Shown here piece after piece: positions 53,252 through 64,000 of a stretch of 64,000 bases of DNA. The DNA is from Powellomyces hirtus (lineage: Eukaryota; Chytridiomycota; Chytridiomycetes; Spizellomycetales; Powellomycetaceae), in contig JAHLKG010000014.1 in the NCBI GenBank assembly GCA_025526995.1, positions 124,001 to 188,000 of the forward strand. Direction: 5' to 3'. The position numbers were made by a program, and so were the translations under genes. The notes under the pieces were generated by a model. The model worked only from the letters and a program-made list of their open reading frames with translations, ran no database searches and had not been told where the DNA came from. Every line of letters starts with the position of its first letter. Position 1 is the stretch's first letter.

Positions 53252-56200
53252 CCTCGAATCAAATTGGTTATCTAACGGTGGTTTGCTGGATATGATCGAG
53301 AAGGAACAAGTCGGCCGGCACGACCTGTTTGCTTTTTTTTCTACCATCATACGACGAGAGGGTAGCTTTTACTTTCCGTTTCGTACCGCTCCCGATACAT
53401 TGGAGTTGTGTTACGACATCCATCCCGCTCTGATTGCCGATGCACCACTGCGCCTGGGGTATAGCTTCATTCTTGCTCGTGTCTCGCGAATCTCTGTGTA
53501 GCAAGAGTCAAACTCTCGTCTAGCCCTCGACCTACAACGGGGATATCCCGTCAACGAGCTACACGAACTACATCAACGATCGTTACATCTGCTACCACTA
53601 AATGCTGGTTCTCCATGACATTACTTTGAACCGAGGTGTTTTTCTCCCTGAAAGGCGTGACAATAGTCCAAGCGCCTGAAAGATTGGCTTTAACATTTGC
53701 GCATCATTGGGCTCCCGCAAACGTCACATTGCGCGACGAGGGTTTCGACGCCAAACTGGTGGGTCAATATGGACGTGGTTTTCGTTGGGGTGCAGCACCT
53801 GCACCTCTAATCGTCCGAAGCTACTGCCGCTGCTACGGTGGCTCCAGCTGCTGATCCTTCCAGGCTATGGAGACTAAGTCACTCTGACCGCATAGAGCTG
53901 ATATACGACCGTGGAACCCAATGCCTGGATATACAGTACACTCCGGTTATGGAATCGTTCTAAGCCGAGGCGTCTTTCAAGCTCCACTGGTCAACAAGGA
54001 TACTGTGCAGGGCATGTTTTTCGAGCGATATGAGCGACAGGGAATATATTTGTTGGCGGTGGTAGCTCCCAGTCATGTAATGATAGCCCTTGCTCGAAAT
54101 GCTGGGATTCTCCAGCCTCTGGATGATATAATCAGAAAGGCAAAAGTACACGTATGCGTTCACGAGGTATATTTTTGTTCATTGATCGCACGACATATTT
54201 CACAAAGAGCCCTTGGTTTCACGTCAGATCTTACAAAAGAAGAGCTATCCGAATTACTGTGAATACAAGATGGATATCATTTATTTCATCCTGATCATCC
54301 ACATCATTCTCATCTTCCACCCCGCCATCTACATTGAGCAGGAAGTGGTTAGAACCCATGCGTTCCTTGTTATCTCTTTTGACTTCATTTTGCATCAAGC
54401 CCTTTGAAGTTGCAACCCATGGATATTATATGGCGTGCAGGGGGCTAGCTAGATTCGCGCACCACACCCACAATTTAAACTAGACCGACATCGAGTGCCG
54501 CGTTGAATTTGATCTCTATTTTTTTTTCACTCAGCACGCGAGCATAGATACATTGCAATGGAAAGCAAGCGTCGGCGAAATGTAGCCGTTCAGACTTGGG
54601 GATGGGTATTCCAATCCCGTGGCGTTGAAACGAATGCTTTGGGATTGCATCGCGGCATCGAAAATGTTTGCCACTGCAGCGAAAGAAACGCCGCTTGGGA
54701 TAGAAGTCTCTTGTCGCCCGCCCTGTTTGTATCAATGGACTTTTCAAACAACATATCTCGTTTGCTGCTCTGTTGCCGTTGGCCTGCATGGTAGGTAGTC
54801 GAGCACCGTGAGCTTGCAGATCTAAAGGGGCTTGGCAAGTGGCGCAGAAGCTGGTCTGCATCCGCAGGTCTTCTTTCACTGCTTCGTACGGACGAAGCTT
54901 CCGCTGCTTCTGCTGCAGACGCTCCTCCGCCGTCCACCGATGCTTAAGTCGAGCAAGAAGAAGAAGCGGAAGGACCGGAGTGCACCCAAGGCCCCTAAAG
55001 CAAAGAGGAGGACGGCGGAGGAAGTGGAAGAGCCTACTACTGAGGGTGAATGACACATGTTCAAAATAAAACTTCTTCTTTTACTTTATATACTTGACTG
55101 CATTTCCCTTTGACGAGTGGCCTTTATCTGAGATTGCTGGATCTGTTCTCTGTGCAACAGTGACACACCGTGCTTCTTTTCGTCCTGATGGGTCTTTCCT
55201 CATCTCTTGATCCATCTGTGGCAGGCAGGCGCATGGCTTCGGCTCCCTGCCCCGCGTCCCACGCTGCAATTGTTTGCGGCAATCTGACACTGCCACGCAG
55301 TCCTCGCAGACTGGGATGGCGAGTGGCGCGACAACTGAAGGGTCAGCGGTTCGTCCGCCCAGCATGCAGCTCCATGTGCAGGGGTAAGTTATGCCCTTAC
55401 AAGTGCGTTGTTGAGTCCTGGATCATAACCCAGGCTCGTACTTCGGATATTCGAAATACCCCAACCAATTCTGGGGCCTGGTGATCTTCCCCATTGCCGC
55501 CTTTCTATGCGCGCTTCGCGTGGACGTCATCATCATCCTCACCGACGACCTGGAAGTGACGATCCTCACCGCGGCACCCATCCGACGTATGTTTGGCCGG
55601 GATGCCAGATGTGAGTGTACATATCAGCCTCGCCAAAGATGTTTGAGACAAACAACATACTCTGGAGGGGGGTTTATTCAGCTGCCCTCGTTGCACAAAG
55701 TGTGACCAGACGGGAGCGCATTGGCCGACCCTATGCAGGATGCTGAACTTTTGAGACGCTAACTTTCAGCCAGGCGATTTAGGATTTAGGAGTGGTGTTG
55801 CCACCTGAACCGGCTTTTGTAGAAAGGGCCCTCTTCTGTGTTAGCAATAAATAACGTGTACTACCCGTAGAATAAATGCTCGCTCCCCCCCCCCCCCCCC
55901 CCCCTCGGTAACTGTTGTAGTAGCGTCACCCTGACTTAACGGATCCTTGGTCACTCTGTGAAGGCTTGTAGTCGCGTCTCGGCGCGCTCCTTGGTGCTCT
56001 CCCTTTTACGCTTGACGCCCTCAACCCTACCACAGAAGATTGCGACCTGGGGATGGTTCAAGTGAAGATGATGGCGCGGATGGCCGGACGATGACCTGGG
56101 TGCTCAAGTATGTGTGAAAAGGAGAGGCAAGCCTCTCACCACGCATAATGCAAAGCCCAAATTCAGCGGGAATGGAGCGTGATTCAAATGTCAGTTTTGG

Positions 56201-57228
56201 GAGATCACATTCCTCCCATCCATGAGTCGCTCGAGGGTATATTTGTTGCATCGCTGGGGTCGACAGAGATGACCACGACTCACCCAGTAGCTCGGGCTGC
56301 GCTTGCTCACTTTGAATTTCTTTGGATACTCCCATTTGAATATGGAAATGGGCGTATGGCCCGCTTGAGATACTCAAGCAACAATTACAGCAGACGTCAC
56401 CCAGTTTCCCGCGACACCTTGGAGCCCAATAATGCTCGCGATTGATAGTTAGTAGAGCACGCACACTTTGCTGTGGCTCAGACAAAATCCACCTTCCTTT
56501 ACAATAAGTTTCTGTGGCGAATAACAAGGCTGTGCCCTGAAAGTGGCTTTGCGCATGCCCACCTAAGGGGCACCAACCTTGACATGGGTGGGCCGGAACC
56601 AATTGCAGCAAAATCAATGAAATGCTTAGTCTTACCAGGTAGACGTGGATTGGTCCAGCAAGCCACGTTGGAAGCAACGTCCGGTGAATTTACTGTAAGG
56701 GAGCGATTCGCGCAAATCGTTGATCAGCCACAAGATGGTGCGACATAATCTTGCTCGAACGCAAATATGTCCTCATTGGGATCTGAACATCGATTCCAAT
56801 TGTCTCTGGTCACACACACATGCGAAACATGTGCCAGTCAAGGTGGTTTGTGTGAAGAAATAACAAAAAGCGACGCGCTTTCGAGCGGGGTCTACGCGCG
56901 CGCGTTTCAACTGGTGCCGTCACTGTCAAAAATCCCAGAAGACGAACGACAGGGGTGCCGTCTGAGAAAAAGAATCTCTTGTTTCTCGTTTTTTACTTGT
57001 CACCAGTCAAATTGTGACCTTTTCTTTGCGTTCTCTCCACCCGGCACATTCACTCCAACAGATGGGTACATGCCATACCCGCACTTTCTCTCGCAGATAG
57101 AATTCTTTCCCAATAAATAACGATGGATGTTGTTCGTCGCCCCCGTTTCCATTCTGCATCACACTGTCTGCAGTTTCCTGGCATCTTTTTCATCACCGGA
57201 ATCCTAACTCATACTTATATTACACATA
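53252..57228. other. Gene-poor region with short or decayed reading frames
   Basis: Nearly 4 kb lacks a confident gene. The more protein-like frames are a plus-strand one at 53921-54262 (FQAPLVNKDTVQGMFFER, LLAVVAPSHVMIALARNAG), a minus-strand acidic stretch near 54400-54280, and plus-strand pieces around 55380-55700. None has a recognised family or sound exon borders. A 20-C run is at 55885-55904. A short similarity to the BRAP2 zinc finger lies at 56541-56561. Confidence 0.4.
55885..55904 (+). repeat. 20-nt poly-C run
   Basis: An uninterrupted C run in gene-poor DNA. Confidence 0.9.
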
Positions 57229-57669
57229 ATGGCTATCCTTGAATTCATCAACCGCCAACGCGAGCTCCGCAGTATCGCCAAATACACCAAACGGAGAAGC
57301 AACTCCTCGTTTCCCGTCACCGCCATCAAGATCCCCAAAATGCACTACGATTGGGAATCGAAAGAAGCCGTGGACCGTCATGCACACGAGTACTATAGCG
57401 CGAGTTACGCTTCGCCACGATCGGCATCTTCAACACGCTCCACATCATCCTCGTCCACAACCTCCTCTTCCTCTTCCTTCTCCTCCACCTGCTCTTCACG
57501 CAGCTCCGTCAGCAGCACGAGCGACTGTGGCAGTCCACGAGAAGAAGTTCTTGTGGTTCTCGCGACGGAACAAGATGAGAACGCGTGGCAGAATGAAATT
57601 ACGTGCATGTCCTTTGATCCGTTGCCAGCCCCAACACCATACCGACCAGGCAGACAATGCCCTCGCTGA
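57229..57669 (+). CDS. Hypothetical Ser-rich 146-residue protein
   Basis: An ATG-initiated frame (MAILEFINRQRELRSIAKY, ATAATGG context). A basic helical N-terminus is followed by a ~50-residue serine/threonine tract (TSSSSTTSSSSSFSSTCSS) and an acidic C-terminal part (ATEQDENAWQNE). No known domain. C-ending codons are preferred, as in nearby genes. It could be a small disordered regulator; a chance frame over a TCC-rich repeat is the alternative. Confidence 0.45.
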   Translation: MAILEFINRQRELRSIAKYTKRRSNSSFPVTAIKIPKMHYDWESKEAVDRHAHEYYSASYASPRSASSTRSTSSSSTTSSSSSFSSTCSSRSSVSSTSDCGSPREEVLVVLATEQDENAWQNEITCMSFDPLPAPTPYRPGRQCPR

Positions 57670-60600
57670 TCCCGCAAACGATGCGAGCCGTTTATAGTAT
57701 CTTATAGGAACTTTGAGGAACCCTCCCCTGCCCATATATACCAACTCACCATTCCTACGTGCGCAACTCCGGCGCACTTGCATATAGAAATATTAGTTTA
57801 TAAACCTAATGAACATAATAAACTTGCCATCACCCGAACATTCTATCAGCAAATCACGATGTCCGTGGAGGTTTTCGTGGACTCTGCCAAATTGCTAACG
57901 ATAGTCGCAAGGCTTCACGCAACACTATTCAGAATGAAAAAAAAAAAAAAATCCTTCTTGGACACGTGTAGGGTTAATGTCGGTCTGTTTATGTATTGAA
58001 ATATTTTTGTGATTTTTGCAAGAGATCATCGATCTCTGCTTTTTTCTATTGTTTTCTTGTGCCCATTCCAGGCCTTCTCTTGCCGAAGACAGTCGCAAGG
58101 CGCGCGCGCCAACACAGCGGAACAAAGCAGTGTTCTTTGCCCCTGAACCGGACCAGGTGGCGACGTGGCCTTGGGGCGAGGTATGCTCCGATATAGCTCA
58201 GCTCAGGGAACGGGCGGATGTACTGGCTATAGCCTTGTCTTTTGCCGAGTCCAATTTTTGAGCTCGTTGTGCGGCTTGCTCTTCCTTCTTAGCGGACTTG
58301 CGATCAGCCGCTCTTGCTCTTCTTTGGCCGCGCTTGAGTTTGCTGCGGCAGCTTCTTCGGCGGCGCGCTTTGCGGCCTTCGCTTCGGCCTTTGTGCGTCT
58401 TTTTTGAACTTGACCAAGTTGGCAGTGGCACGTTTCAGCCGCTTTATGCTCATTGGCACGGTGCTCCTCCTCTTCTTTAGCGCGGTTGGCAAGTTCCTTG
58501 GCTGCGGCCTTTGCCACCTCCTTAGCCGCCTTACGCTCAGCCTCTAGCCGATCTTGTTCGTCTTTGGTAGCATGTACCGCTTCTGCTCTTCGGCGGTGCG
58601 CTTTGCGTCTTTGGCTTCAGCCTTCGCGAGACAAGTGGCGACCCATGTCCGCCAGGATACCATTTTTGATGTCGCAAAGCATACCGAGATGCGGAGAGCT
58701 AGGAGGGTGTTTCGCTAGCTACGGGACATTTTGGCGAAAATCATCAAGTGGACTCTGCTGCGGCTCTCACCACGGACAGGAGGCTTTGGGATGGTGCAGC
58801 TATGAGGAGTTGGAAGAACTCTATGGAAGGACCTCAAACTCAAGGACAGATTATCGCCGAGTAAATGGCGCGGAAAGATCGCGCAAAAGCCAAGCCAAGG
58901 TGCCGTCGAGCGGACAAAGCATCTTTTCGAATCTGATGGATTCCACGCGCTTGAGGGGAGCGAGAGACGACGTTTCGTTGTAGAGATTTGTCACGACGCA
59001 AACTTCAGCCTTGTACTGGCCGACGAGATTAAAGTTACTGAGAGATACTTCAACTCCAATGAGGTGGAACCGAGTCAGGCGCAAGCAGCCGCCGCCTTAG
59101 CTACCGTCGTTTCCCTCTCGTGCAGCTTGTAATCACTCATCGAAGTGGTAGTTGCGAGGTGAGTTCGCCCATGGGAACGAATTCACCCAAAGTGCGCCGA
59201 GGAGCGTGGGGCAAAAATGTCAACATAAGATTGAACTTTCAGCTGCCGCTCGTAGTGCGTTTCGTTCGAGAAGTAGGTTGGGGCGGCGCCAGTTGCTCCT
59301 CTGGTGCCTTTCTTTGTGCGACCTGGCTCGTTCCGCACTTTCTTCCGGACACGGTGCGCTTCTGCTTAGATGCATCGGAACATTCTCAAACACCGATGGC
59401 CAAAGTCTAGCTAGTGAAGCTTCGTCCTCGGCAGGCCCCCAACGGAAGAACATTCTGTACCAGCAACCTCCTTCACCAAGGGCGTCAAAACGAGGACAGA
59501 CGCCGATCCCGATCAACAACAAAAGCCTGCCACGTCACTGAACATCTTCACGGTCGAGATAGCCGAACCACCGCGTTGGCCAACGTACTGGCGTTCGAGA
59601 CGCCGGCGATGATGCTTAGAGTATCCATGTAATCTTGGGGCTTGCTCGCCACGTTGTTTTCTCAAGGACTTTTGTAAGGACCTGTCCACCACAGAGATCA
59701 GCAAGATGATTGGGGCGTTACGCCAGATGGTTGGGAGAACTTGAATTTTCGCGGGCACGTTGTCGTTCAGAACCAGGGGCAAATCCTCGTCCTGTCAAAC
59801 ATACTCTCTGCTCTTTTGGTCCAACAGTACAGCAGAAGGCATTTGCGCAGGATCGATGGGACGATTCCGAGCAGAGTACCCAACATCTTGGTAAGCGTTC
59901 AGAAACCGGGGAGAGTCAGTTCCTCGAAGGGAAAGACTGGGTGTACTACTCCGACGGAGAGTAGCGTGGTGAAAGACCTGCAAGGTTCCCGCCAACGGTC
60001 TTTCTCATTGTTGAGTCCATCATCCGATTACATCCGCACGAATATGTCAACGAAATGAGTGGGCAAAATCATCGAGACAAAAGACAGCGTCAAAACGTTC
60101 AAAATGTCTTTCGGAACGAGCGACGGCACCTCATTCGGCATCCGGGAAATGGCCTCCGCCTGATATCACCCCGGAAGGAGGCGCCTACTGCGCTGATGGG
60201 ATTCCTTTCTCCGCAACACCACATTTCTTTTGATCGTTCGTTCGGAAAACAATCACGCTGGATTGATTGAACCGGAGCATTGTGTGGACTACTTCAATCC
60301 GACAGTTCCAGAAAGCGTCTTCTCGTCGACTAACTAACGTGTAAGGACCGCTGAGGCAGTCCACCATTTCCACGAAGAAAAATATGGGACACGCGGTCAT
60401 AACATTGTGGGGCCTTGCTTCAATCATGGAGTCTGAGGCCGAGGCTATGAGTTCGGCCCGCCGGTCACTCTTCTTCTTTGCTCTTGAAGGCGGTCCAAGG
60501 ACACCATGCTGTTTGCTTTCGCGGTCCCATTGTGGCGGTGAGAGGGGGTGTTTGTTGCGCGCCTTGGGGTAATACCTCCAAATACAAAAGAACCCCGTTT

Positions 60601-61307
60601 CTGCGACGAGCTCATCCACCAGACCAAAGCCTGATGCCATGTGTAACCCGCCTGTGTCAAGCCGCTCGTCCTTGTACATTTCCTCCCGTGTCGGTGCGCA
60701 GAAAGTGGCCTATCGTCGGGCTCGCACCCAGGGTAGGCAGTTGCACCTTGTCTGTCGCCGAATCGCGCCTTCCATACAAATCCGCCGGGTCAATATGGTT
60801 TGAACGGCCTTCACTGGTTTGAGCTGGGCGTTACGAGTGGTGCGGAATAATCGGTTTCTGAAATGCCAGGGAGGATGTTTTGCGGTCAGCGGGGCGAACG
60901 TACAGATGTTGAGGTGGCGTGGGGAGGGTGAGACTTACGCATATTTGGAGTGAGATGCATCAAGGGATGTGGATCCGGGCGGGAAAGTATCCGAAGGTCA
61001 CTGCAGACATGGTCGTTTTGTGCGGGCGGGATGTGCGGGGACCTTTCAAGTCCTGACAGAAACCTTTACGATAATTTCTCCAGGCGAACGTCGAGCGGAG
61101 ATTGAGGTGACGCTGACGCAATCATCTCAACTTGCAATCTCTCTTCAACGTGCGATCTCCGTGTCCAAGCCACACAAGCCACAGGCGCGCCCCCATCCAT
61201 CCATCGAATCTCCCCCTTTCGCTTCTTGCCCCCCACAGACATTGACATTGACACTGACATTCTTTTTCTCCGCCCGCAATTCCCATCGACTCAAAGATAC
61301 ACACATC
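57670..61307. other. Gene-poor region with decayed frames and a Lys/Ala/Glu-rich coil remnant
   Basis: A minus-strand stretch (58600-58227) encodes broken alanine/lysine/glutamate-rich coiled coil (ERKAAKEVAKAAAKELANRA). Plus-strand frames without ATG run at ~58807-59130 (RTLWKDLKLKDRLSPSKWRG, LVLADEIKVTERYFNSNEV) and ~59666-60058 (DDWGVTPDGWENLNFRGHVV). Their coherent composition suggests former genes, but no family is recognised and stops and frame changes interrupt them. An A13 run is at ~57938. Confidence 0.35.
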
Positions 61308-62786
<1,479 letters not shown>

Positions 62787-63158
62787 AAAACAATTTGAAG
62801 GTCTCTCTTCCATAGCGGGCTGGTTCGCCTCGCGACACAATAATATATATACAACAACACCATATGATGTGGCTTGATCACACCGCCCCGTCAATTCACT
62901 TCTTTTTTTTCCTTCTTTCCTTGTTGCATCTGCACCGGACATTGGCCGGCAAAAGGGACAGTTCACCCTGCCGGGTCCCTTCCTGCCCGTGAGGACTTGG
63001 AAGCAGAGAATAAACAAACAAACAACACCCACAACGCTGTTGACGCCCCTTGCTTCCTCTCTCGACTCCTTACTCGCACTCTCCACCATCTCCATCTCAA
63101 CCCCCCCACCGGCGACACGGAACACATGACGCATCTGCGCAGAGAGCGTGGGGGTGTG

Positions 63159-63196
63159 TGATGTGATGTGATGTGATGTGATGTGATGTGATGTGA
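63159..63196 (+). repeat. (GTGAT)n pentanucleotide microsatellite
   Basis: About seven tandem GTGAT copies. Confidence 0.9.
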
Positions 63197-63286
63197 CGAT
63201 CCCATGCCACATGAGCATGTCCCGCAACCGGGGTGTGTGCGAAATACGCGACATAACATACCATACCATACCATGCAGAGAGAGTC

Positions 63287-63303
63287 GGGGGGGGGGGGGG
63301 GGG
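63287..63303 (+). repeat. 17-nt poly-G run
   Basis: An uninterrupted G run, intergenic. Confidence 0.9.
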
Positions 63304-63575
63304 TATGAGATTCAGCGTACGCGAGCCACACAAAAAAAGACACGCACACACAATCCACACTCGCACGGGGTGTGATGCAGCGTGCTAAAGCCGCGGGGGG
63401 AGGAGAGAGGAGTTGGTTTTTGCGCGGGGTGTGTGTGTTGTGTGTGTATGGACGGGGATGAGAAAAAAATCGCAAAAGGAAATAAAAAAAAAAGAAAAAG
63501 AAAAGAAAAGTGTGTGTGTGTGGGTGGGTGGGTGAGGATTTTTTTTTTAATGTTATTATTACTATTCGTATAGGC

Positions 63576-64000
63576 CTACGCCAGCGCGACCCTCCTCATT
63601 TTTTTCCAGAAGCGGGCCGCGAGTGATTGGAGGTCGCGTTTGAGGAAGCCCGTGTAGAGGATGGCGGCCACATTTTGCGCGAGGGTTTCTGCGGCGTCGA
63701 TGAGGAGGATGCGGGTCGAGTCGCTCATGGGTGCGGCGGTCGTGGTGGAGGGGTTGTTGATGAGGTGTTGGTGCAGTGATGCGAGCGGGGTGACGGTCGC
63801 GAGGACGCGGACGAGGGCGTCGCGGTATGCGGTTGGGGAGGTGGTGGTGGTGGGGTGGTGATGGGGTGCTGGGGTGGGTGTTGTGGGTGTGGGTGGTGGT
63901 GGGTTGAGCGCGGCTGGTATGGATGCGGAGGGTGTTGCTGATGTGGAGTGGTGGGTGGGTTGTGGATGTGTGGCGAGTGTATCGAGTGAAAGTGCGGGCT
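63576..64000 (-). CDS. C-terminal part of an unknown protein (5' part beyond window)
   Basis: The minus strand is open from the right edge to a TAG at 63576-63578, 140 codons without an internal stop, and heavily C-ending like the other genes. The visible part has a His/Pro/Thr-rich linker, then helices (TAYRDALVRVLATVTPLASL; RILLIDAAETLAQNVAAIL) and a basic end (RFWKKMRRVALA). No known domain is recognised. No start codon is in the window. Confidence 0.55.
   Translation of the reverse strand, partial: PALSLDTLATHPQPTHHSTSATPSASIPAALNPPPPTPTTPTPAPHHHPTTTTSPTAYRDALVRVLATVTPLASLHQHLINNPSTTTAAPMSDSTRILLIDAAETLAQNVAAILYTGFLKRDLQSLAARFWKKMRRVALA

Larger units (their letters stand above)
62787..63575. 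other. Intergenic with simple repeats
   Basis: Contains a (GTGAT)n pentamer run (~63159-63196), a CCATA repeat, a 17-G run (63287-63303) and GT- and A-rich stretches, all between the convergent 3' ends of LYS12 and the right-edge gene. Confidence 0.5.

Overview
The window looks like nuclear DNA of a zoosporic (flagellated, chytrid-like) fungus. Three observations support this. Most genes are split by short GT-AG introns of about 60-110 nt. A fungal lysine-synthesis gene (homoisocitrate dehydrogenase, LYS12) sits near the right end. The left edge carries CCDC40/FAP172, which is needed for motile 9+2 flagella and is absent from fungi without flagella. A FIBP homologue, familiar from animals, points the same way. 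The species cannot be named from the sequence. Exon joins below were worked out by hand; the spliced lengths of all multi-exon models with both ends in the window are multiples of three.

Layout. 0-11.8 kb: CCDC40 (cut by the left edge), an F-box/RCC1 protein, a CDC50-type flippase subunit, a peroxisomal AMP-forming ligase and cytosolic prolyl-tRNA synthetase. 12.5-14.4 kb: no protein gene, but a long foldback followed by ten tandem ~100-nt units that fold into the same hairpin, with compensatory base changes. This is the most interesting object in the window. 15.5-27.4 kb: a small membrane protein, ribosomal P0, MCM5, FIBP, delta-COP and a DNAJC17-type J protein, packed as convergent and divergent pairs. 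28.3-45.3 kb: an LRR-RhoGEF fusion protein, a 2-Cys peroxiredoxin with bZIP-type sites upstream, a broken tandem RNase III-like gene, an ANCHR-like abscission regulator, a CPD photolyase, a RhoGAP and a small TATA-driven gene. 45.9-50.2 kb: an accessory patch with a decayed PLOD-type glycosyltransferase and ORFs of families often seen in giant viruses. 50.2-53.3 kb: BRAP2/ETP1 and APC11, back to back. 53.3-61.3 kb: gene-poor, with short or decayed frames. 61.3-64 kb: LYS12 and the 3' end of an unknown gene.

Most recognised genes are housekeeping: translation, replication, COPI transport, ubiquitination, Rho signalling, redox and DNA repair. They are not an operon or a gene cluster. Two features recur. 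Several genes begin with an ultra-short first coding exon (3, 4 or 16 nt). Introns and intergenic DNA carry unusually long uninterrupted G or C runs (13-25 nt), several of them close to stop codons.
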